NCBI GenBank assembly: GCA_965365445.1
Contig: CBDUBS010000105.1
Location: forward strand, 1 to 11,793
Length of the DNA stretch: 11,793 nucleotides
Reading direction: 5' to 3'
Source: CBDUBS01 sp965365445
Lineage (GTDB): Bacteria > Bacteroidota > Rhodothermia > Rhodothermales > DASSAV01
Under the pieces are notes generated by a model. It ran no database searches. It worked only from the letters and a program-made list of their open reading frames with translations, and was not told where the DNA came from. Positions 6,615-11,793 of this stretch are shown here, in pieces. The translations under genes and the position numbers were made by a program. Within the stretch, counting starts at the first letter, position 1, and every line of letters begins with the position of its first letter.

Positions 6615-7818
6615 AGATGTCCCATTCGTCGTTCCACGTTACCCGCGCTTTTTCCCGGTAGGCTATGTTGCCGATGTGGCACGCCATAGACGAGTAGTGC
6701 CCGGCCCTCACGTCGGCATTCGGTGTCTTTCTGGTCCTGAGGCATTCGAGCCAGTTACGAGTATGGTCGAGATCGGTGGACCAGTTTCCCGTAATACGGC
6801 CGACCGATTCGTTTTCTCGGGCGGGTAGGAAGTCGTATCCCCATCGGAAAATGCGCAGGCGCCCTCCGGCGCCCATGAAAACCATATCCTCCAGGTTTTC
6901 CCGGATCCGGTCGGTCAGGGTGGCTTCGAAGGTAACGTTGAGCCCGGCCGGGTACTCGAGAATCAGGTTCACTGTGTCGGGTGTGTCGCGTCCGTCGTTG
7001 TACTGGTATATGCCTCCGCCCGCGACGGCGGCCAGGGGCCTGTGGTTGTCGAGGAACCAGTGGGCTACGTCGATCATGTGGACGAACAGGCCTCCCGTCT
7101 GCCCGCCGGTGGATACGTCCCAGTAGGCAAATCGGTTGAAGTACCGCTTGGGGTCCCAGGGGATACGCGGGAGCGGACCGAGCCATGCCTCCCAGTCGAG
7201 CCCTTCCGGCTTTGTCTCCGATCCCGGCGGGGGTTTCGTGAGGTAGCCGCCGTTGCCGTTCCAGACGGTTCGGACCAGATGGACCTGCCCGATGAGGCCG
7301 CTGTCGAAGAATCGCTGTTTTGCCTCGATGAAGTGCTTCATGCTGCGCTGCTGCATCCCCACCTGTACGATGCGGTCGCCGACGGCGTTCAATACGTCCC
7401 TGCCCTGCATGGGGTGAGAGGTCATCGGTTTCTCGACGTACACGTCCTTGCCTGCCCGGCAGGCGTCTATGGTCATGGTGGCATGATGATGATCGGGCGT
7501 GGCAATGATGACCCCGTCGATATCCGCCCGGTCGAGCAACTCCCGGTAATCCGAATAACCTTCCACAGGGGTTCCGGCCGCCGCCTTACCTTCTTCCCTG
7601 CGCGCATCCCATATGTCGGCCAGGGCGACCCATCGGATGCCGCCGACGCTATCCGCTACTTTTTTTACGGTGCCCATGAGGTACTTCCCCCGGTCGCCTG
7701 TTCCGATGATGCCCAGCCTGGCGGCGTCGTTCGCCCCCCACACTCTTCCGGCCGAAAGTGCGGTAAACGCCCCGGTCGAGGCGGCCAGAAACGTGCGGCG
7801 TGTAATGGGTGTGGTCAT
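6610..7818 (-). CDS. Tat-exported Gfo/Idh/MocA-family NAD(P)-dependent oxidoreductase
   Basis: This 402-residue protein belongs to the Gfo/Idh/MocA family, whose members oxidise or reduce sugars, inositols and related compounds. Residues 1-28 form a twin-arginine signal (T6-R-R-T-F-L-A, then a weakly hydrophobic stretch), so the protein is exported folded. The nucleotide-binding Rossmann fold follows, with LGIIGTGDRG at 35-44, the TPDHHH turn at 107-112, and the family's EKP motif at 129-131, where the lysine is usually catalytic. The second domain has the HMIDVAHW segment expected for substrate and catalytic contacts. An exported protein of this type must carry its cofactor out with it, as glucose-fructose oxidoreductase does. 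The ATG at 7818 places the Tat motif correctly; the upstream AGGG is only a fair ribosome site. The gene converges on the receptor and shows no link to the maltodextrin cassette. The family is certain, the substrate unknown. Confidence 0.93.
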   Translation of the reverse strand: MTTPITRRTFLAASTGAFTALSAGRVWGANDAARLGIIGTGDRGKYLMGTVKKVADSVGGIRWVALADIWDARREEGKAAAGTPVEGYSDYRELLDRADIDGVIIATPDHHHATMTIDACRAGKDVYVEKPMTSHPMQGRDVLNAVGDRIVQVGMQQRSMKHFIEAKQRFFDSGLIGQVHLVRTVWNGNGGYLTKPPPGSETKPEGLDWEAWLGPLPRIPWDPKRYFNRFAYWDVSTGGQTGGLFVHMIDVAHWFLDNHRPLAAVAGGGIYQYNDGRDTPDTVNLILEYPAGLNVTFEATLTDRIRENLEDMVFMGAGGRLRIFRWGYDFLPARENESVGRITGNWSTDLDHTRNWLECLRTRKTPNADVRAGHYSSMACHIGNIAYREKARVTWNDEWDIS

Positions 7819-7858
7819 GGCTCAACCCTGATGAAAGAGTGATAGTGTTTCCGGAACA

Positions 7859-7879
7859 AGGCAGGCCGGTCGGCTGCCT
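7859..7879. repeat. Inverted repeat AGGCAG-N9-CTGCCT
   Basis: Six-base arms at 7859-7864 and 7874-7879 are perfectly complementary around a nine-base G+C-rich loop. If the promoter proposed at 7891-7898 is right, this dyad lies in the 5' untranslated leader of the dehydrogenase, just after the transcription start. It could be an RNA hairpin or a repressor site. Dyads of this size also occur by chance. Confidence 0.3.
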
Positions 7880-7890
7880 GGAAGGTATGT

Positions 7891-7898
7891 CAAAGGTA
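7891..7898 (-). promoter_or_regulatory. Bacteroidota-type -7 element TACCTTTG for the dehydrogenase gene
   Basis: On the minus strand the sequence reads TACCTTTG, an exact match to the TAnnTTTG -7 element used by the primary sigma factor of Bacteroidota. It would start a transcript with an untranslated leader of roughly 65 bases before the ATG at 7818. A T-rich stretch (GGTTTTCCCTTTT) lies about 15-27 bases upstream, but a clean TTTG -33 box is not seen. Confidence 0.4.
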
Positions 7899-8160
7899 GC
7901 ACTTACTGGATGAAAAGGGAAAACCGACTGCGTAGATAAGTGGGCAGTTAAGAACGATAAGGGCGGGCAGAGATATTTGGCCGGGCCCTTTACAGTCGTC
8001 TTTCGCATGCTGATCTTAATCATGCCGATCCTGATTGGGGAAAAGACGCCGGGTATTTCCTGAAGGGACTGTTGGTTGGAGATTCGGTGACGAAATATTC
8101 GGGCGTACTTATCCGTTCATTCTTCGGCTACATTCCCCACGTCCGTTTCCGCCGAATCGT

Positions 8161-11100
8161 ATGCCTCAACCGACATCGTTCAACACTCGGAACGGCCTGA
8201 CCGAGGTTGTATTCCGTTTCGCAATCATTGGGATGGTGCTTTTTCAAGGTTGCACCGGGGGGCATCCGGATATGGCAGGCGATTTCTCGACTGAATACGT
8301 TGCACTGGAGTACGATGGGTCTGAAGCGTACATCCCGGAATTGGACGGACCCTTACGGATCATGGCGGCTACACCGAATGGTTCAATGGTGGGGATGCTG
8401 CCCGGCCAGCGGATTACCGTAATGTTCAGTCGCCCCATGGCGCCGCTGGGAGAGGAGGTCGAAGCGGCTGCGGAATGGGTGAGCGTCCGGCCGGCCGTGG
8501 AAGGTAGGCTGCACTGGGAGGGATCTCAGACGCTCGTACTTGAGCCTGCGGCGGCGCTGCCTCCGGCGACCGCTTACGAAGTGACCGTTGCGGCCAGTAT
8601 CCCCGCGCTGAATGGGGAAAAGTTAGCGGAGCCGTTTACATGGAAATTCGAGACGCCCCGCCCGTTAATCATGTCCTCGGAGCCGGGCAACGATGCATCC
8701 TACGTCGATCCGCGGCAGGCATTCGTGCTCAGGTTTAACCAGCGCATACCGGTTGATGCCGCACGACGGTTCATCCGGTTGCACCCCTCGGTCGATCTGG
8801 ACGTGCGGGCAGACGGCGATAGCACGCTCGTTGCCAGGCCGAAGCACCCGCTCAAACAGGGGCAGGTTTATTCGTTGCTCGTTCTGCCCGGATTGCCTTC
8901 CGCGGAGGGAAGGCTCGGCAAGGCCGATACGACAACCATCCGGTTTACCACCTACGATGCGCTGCGTCTGGTTGATATCCGGCAATCCGAGTATGAAAAT
9001 CAGAACACCACGCGCCGCTTCGATCCGGGGCGGCGCCTATACGTTGTATTTTCTACGCCGGTGCGTTTCGGCGACTTGCGGCGCTCCCTTTCCTTCTCTC
9101 CGGCCGTAACCTTTCCGGCGGGCATCGAGGCGCGCGACGATGTCGTCAGTCCCATACACGATCTGGCTCTGCCCTGGGCGCCGGAAACCCGGTATACGCT
9201 TCGCATCGAGAACCTGACCGATCAGTTTGGACAGCCTCTTGCATCGGCGCAACAGACGTTCGAAACGCGAGCGTACGACCCCTCCTTCAAGATGCACGAT
9301 GGCATCCTGGTGCTGGAAGCCGATCAGAATACAGCCGTTCCGGTTCGCGCCGTCAACCTGTCAACTCTGAACCTCGGCATGAAACGTCTGCGTGCCGAGG
9401 AGATTATCCCCTCAATCCGGGCGTATGATCCTTACCATTACTTCCCCGAAGCCGGAGGCTCCGGTCCCCGGCCGATAGCGGCGGATCGGAAAGTGCCGTT
9501 GAAGATACCTCGAAATAAACCCTCCGTGGCGTCGCTGCCGCTCGACGCGTTCTTGAAGAACAGAACGGGCATCGTAGCCATTCACGCCGTGGCGCCGGAA
9601 ATCGGGGCAAAAAAGGGCCGAAACGAAGCCGTGGCGATTGCACAGGTTACCCGGCTGGGCCTCACCGCTAAGTTCAGCGCCCACCAGAACCTGATTTTCG
9701 TAACGGACCTGGCGACGGCTTTGCCTCTGGAGGGGGTATCTGTGAGCGTGCGCGATGCGGCCAACCGGCTGCGTTGGCGCGGGAGAACGGATGCCAAAGG
9801 GCGGGCCGTATCACCGGGTTGGGCGAAGCTGGGCCTTCCTCAGCCGAATGTATGGGATACGCCGACGCAGTTCGTGTTTGCAGAAAAAGACGGCGACCTC
9901 GCTTTTACCAGCAGTGTCTATCGGGATGGACTCGAACCGTACCGTTTCGACGTCGAATACCAGTGGTGGCCGGAGCCCGTGACGGAAACGGGCAGCATAT
10001 TTACCGACCGGGGGCTGTACCGCACCGGGGAGACGGTGCATGTCAAAGGGATTTTGCGCCGTAAAGACACCGGGGACTGGAAGCCGGTGACCGGCCCGGT
10101 GCGGGTCCTCGTCAGCAGCCCGCGCGACCAGATCGTGCTCGATCGTACGATTACTTCGAGTGCGTTGGGTACCTTCGATTTCGACTGGGACGTACCGCCG
10201 ACGGCGGCGCAGGGACCGTTTACGGTTCGGGTCGTCAAGACGGACGATGCAGGCGCCCTTGCGCGAAACCTCTGGGAGCGGGGGGATCTCGCCCGGGGTG
10301 AGTTCCGGGTAGATGCATTCCGGACGTCTACGTTTGCCGTTACGGCAGCAGCCGGCTCGCCGCAGTACGTAGCAGGTGATTTCTTCGAAGGGGCCGTCTC
10401 CGGTCGTTACCTCTTCGGCGCCGAGATGGCCGGCCAACCGGTGCAGTACAGCCTCACGCAACGCCCCGGTTACTACGCTCCTCCCGGGTACGACGCATAT
10501 CGTTTCGGTGCGGCGGAGTATGGAGGGGTGCTCTACCGCACGCTGGCTCAGGCCGACACGGTGCTCGGGGAAGACGGCGCGGTTGCGACGAGGGTGCAAC
10601 TCCCCGGAAACGATCTCGGGTCGTCCGTAACGCTCGTCTGGAATGGAAGCGTCACCGATCCCGCCCGGCAGGAAGCGGCGGACCGGACGGAAGTAACCCT
10701 GCATCCCGGCCTGTTTTACGTCGGGCTCAAACCTCAGTCTACGTTTATCGACCTCAGCCGCCGATCCACGATGGCTGTGGACGTGATCACGGTCGATCCG
10801 GCCGGAAAACCGGTCGGAAGCCAGGTCGTGGAGGTCGAGTTGATCAGGCAGCAATGGAACAGCGTGCGCGAAGTCGGGGCGGACGGCCGCCTCAACTGGC
10901 GCAGTGAACGGATCGAGGAGCCTGTCGGTAGGCAGCAGATACGCTCTCGGGAGGACAGGGCCACCCGGATCACAATGCCGATAAAAGAGGGAGGAAGCTA
11001 TCTGCTGCGGGCGACGGCCCGGGATATCCGGGGCAACACGATTCGTTCGGACGCTTATTTTTTTGCAGCCGGAGAAGGGTATGTCGCGTGGGAGCGCACC

Positions 11101-11793
11101 GATGACGACCGCATCGATCTCATCCCGGAACGTTCCACCTATCGGCCCGGCGAAACCGCCCGGATCATGGTGCAATCCCCGTATGAGTCGGCTACGGCGC
11201 TCGTAACCCTCGAGCGGGAAGGGATCATCTCCAGTCAGGTCATGACCCTTACGGGAAGCGCCCCACAGATCGTCATCCCGCTGGAAGAAAAGCACCTGCC
11301 GAACGTGTTCGTCAGTGTGGTATTGCTGAACGGACGTAGCGCCGCGCCGGGAACCGTGGGAGATGTAGGGGCGCCCGGCTTCAAAATCGGGTATGCCACG
11401 CTGAAAGTCGATCCCGGAGTCAGGCGGCTTCAGGTCGAGGTGGCCGCCGACCGGAAGGAGTATCGGCCGGGTGAGGAGGTAACCGTGCGGTTCGTGCTTC
11501 GCGATGCGGCCGGCAAGGGCGTACCCGGCGAGATTGCATTCAGCGCGGCAGATGCCGGCGTGCTCAACCTGATCGGGTATGCCCTGCCGGATCCATTCGA
11601 GACGTTCTACGGGCTCCGCCCTCTGGGGGTCGGCACGAGCGAAAGCCGGTCGGCCCTGATCGAGCAGCGCAGTTTCGGCCAGAAAGAGGAGGCTATGGCC
11701 GGCGGCGGCGGCGACCGCAGCGACCTCATGCGCCGCGACTTTCGCCCGCTGGCCCACTGGGCCCCGGCCGTCAAAACCGACAGGAGCGGCCGT
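8161..11793 (+). CDS. Alpha-2-macroglobulin family lipoprotein, 3' partial
   Basis: One uninterrupted frame of 1,211 codons runs from the ATG to the window's edge. Bacterial alpha-2-macroglobulins are envelope protease traps: a protease cuts the bait region, the protein collapses round it, and a thioester (when present) bonds to it. Residues 1-31 look like a lipoprotein signal ending in the imperfect lipobox LFQGC31. Residues about 60-370 form three Ig-like (Big_5/SbsA-like) modules, each closing on a strand such as WKFET, IRFTT or QTFET. Macroglobulin domains follow: a segment near 500-550 (FVTDLATALPLEGVSV, then TDAKGRA), the family signature TDRGLYRTGETV at 615-626, and two YRPGE strands near 994 and 1101. 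A segment at 1131-1160 (ADAGVLNLIGYALPDPF...FYG...LGVGTSE) is typical of bacterial members just before the bait region. A Gly-rich linker sits at 1181-1184. The thioester Cys-x-Glu-Gln, if present, would lie past the edge. No Shine-Dalgarno precedes the ATG. The frame is open upstream to 8035 but has no ATG there. Confidence 0.93.
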   Translation, partial: MPQPTSFNTRNGLTEVVFRFAIIGMVLFQGCTGGHPDMAGDFSTEYVALEYDGSEAYIPELDGPLRIMAATPNGSMVGMLPGQRITVMFSRPMAPLGEEVEAAAEWVSVRPAVEGRLHWEGSQTLVLEPAAALPPATAYEVTVAASIPALNGEKLAEPFTWKFETPRPLIMSSEPGNDASYVDPRQAFVLRFNQRIPVDAARRFIRLHPSVDLDVRADGDSTLVARPKHPLKQGQVYSLLVLPGLPSAEGRLGKADTTTIRFTTYDALRLVDIRQSEYENQNTTRRFDPGRRLYVVFSTPVRFGDLRRSLSFSPAVTFPAGIEARDDVVSPIHDLALPWAPETRYTLRIENLTDQFGQPLASAQQTFETRAYDPSFKMHDGILVLEADQNTAVPVRAVNLSTLNLGMKRLRAEEIIPSIRAYDPYHYFPEAGGSGPRPIAADRKVPLKIPRNKPSVASLPLDAFLKNRTGIVAIHAVAPEIGAKKGRNEAVAIAQVTRLGLTAKFSAHQNLIFVTDLATALPLEGVSVSVRDAANRLRWRGRTDAKGRAVSPGWAKLGLPQPNVWDTPTQFVFAEKDGDLAFTSSVYRDGLEPYRFDVEYQWWPEPVTETGSIFTDRGLYRTGETVHVKGILRRKDTGDWKPVTGPVRVLVSSPRDQIVLDRTITSSALGTFDFDWDVPPTAAQGPFTVRVVKTDDAGALARNLWERGDLARGEFRVDAFRTSTFAVTAAAGSPQYVAGDFFEGAVSGRYLFGAEMAGQPVQYSLTQRPGYYAPPGYDAYRFGAAEYGGVLYRTLAQADTVLGEDGAVATRVQLPGNDLGSSVTLVWNGSVTDPARQEAADRTEVTLHPGLFYVGLKPQSTFIDLSRRSTMAVDVITVDPAGKPVGSQVVEVELIRQQWNSVREVGADGRLNWRSERIEEPVGRQQIRSREDRATRITMPIKEGGSYLLRATARDIRGNTIRSDAYFFAAGEGYVAWERTDDDRIDLIPERSTYRPGETARIMVQSPYESATALVTLEREGIISSQVMTLTGSAPQIVIPLEEKHLPNVFVSVVLLNGRSAAPGTVGDVGAPGFKIGYATLKVDPGVRRLQVEVAADRKEYRPGEEVTVRFVLRDAAGKGVPGEIAFSAADAGVLNLIGYALPDPFETFYGLRPLGVGTSESRSALIEQRSFGQKEEAMAGGGGDRSDLMRRDFRPLAHWAPAVKTDRSGR

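Larger units (their letters stand above)
7819..8160. other. Divergent intergenic region, 342 bases
   Basis: This is the only long stretch without a gene. It lies between two divergently transcribed genes and should hold both their promoters. The leftward side has a good TAnnTTTG match. The rightward side has no clear promoter: TACATTCC at 8129-8136 is only a partial -7 match. Two small dyads are present, both with nine-base loops: AGGCAG/CTGCCT (7859-7864, 7874-7879) and AATCA/TGATT (8018-8022, 8032-8036). I see no protein-coding pattern and no known riboswitch or RNA gene. Confidence 0.6.

Noticed and set aside
7042..7842. A 266-codon plus-strand frame opposite the dehydrogenase
   Set aside because: The minus strand encodes a complete Gfo/Idh/MocA protein with Tat signal, Rossmann motif and EKP. 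The plus-strand product is a low-complexity shadow.
11692..11712. GGC-repeat tract giving Gly-rich residues in the macroglobulin, considered as a microsatellite or recoding site
   Set aside because: The frame stays open and family-like on both sides. Gly-rich linkers at this point are common in bacterial alpha-2-macroglobulins, so no special mechanism is needed.
9811..11757. A 648-codon open frame on the minus strand
   Set aside because: It lies fully antisense to the alpha-2-macroglobulin gene, whose plus-strand frame matches family signatures throughout. The minus-strand translation is rich in Arg, Pro and His with no recognisable domain, as expected for a shadow frame in G+C-rich DNA.

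Overview
The window is about 58-60% G+C by eye and reads as chromosomal DNA from a diderm bacterium. An outer membrane is implied by the TonB-dependent receptor. A Rhodothermota/Bacteroidota-like host fits best. The reasons are a lipoprotein-type solute-binding protein, poor Shine-Dalgarno sequences, a Tat-exported Gfo/Idh/MocA oxidoreductase, and one good match to the Bacteroidota -7 promoter element TAnnTTTG. This placement is an inference from gene style; no rRNA or marker gene is present.

Layout. Positions 1-4632 (+) carry a tightly packed maltodextrin cassette. It holds a GH13 alpha-glucan hydrolase cut by the left edge, a MalE-type binding lipoprotein that starts inside the hydrolase stop codon, and two CUT1 permeases (MalF- and MalG-type). 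After an 84-base gap comes a TonB-dependent outer-membrane receptor (4717-6591, +). It converges, with 18 bases between stops, on a Tat-signal Gfo/Idh/MocA dehydrogenase (6610-7818, -). A 342-base divergent intergenic region (7819-8160) separates that gene from a very large alpha-2-macroglobulin-family lipoprotein gene. That gene runs from 8161 in one unbroken frame to the right edge (1,211 codons seen, no stop reached).

How the genes work together. The binding lipoprotein captures maltodextrin and hands it to the MalF/MalG channel, and the GH13 enzyme cuts alpha-glucan linkages. No MalK-type ATPase and no sugar regulator lie in the window, so both must be elsewhere. The receptor could be the outer-membrane entry step, but it is not SusC-like and may instead import a metal complex or vitamin. 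The dehydrogenase and the macroglobulin look like separate transcription units. The macroglobulin would trap foreign proteases at the cell envelope; its thioester region lies beyond the window.

No RNA genes, CRISPR arrays, insertion sequences or phage genes were seen. Most genes belong to well-known families. I found no convincing new system. The points worth a second look are the mixed TonB/ABC sugar locus, the acidic signal after the lipoprotein cysteine of the binding protein, and the Ig-like N-terminal half of the macroglobulin.
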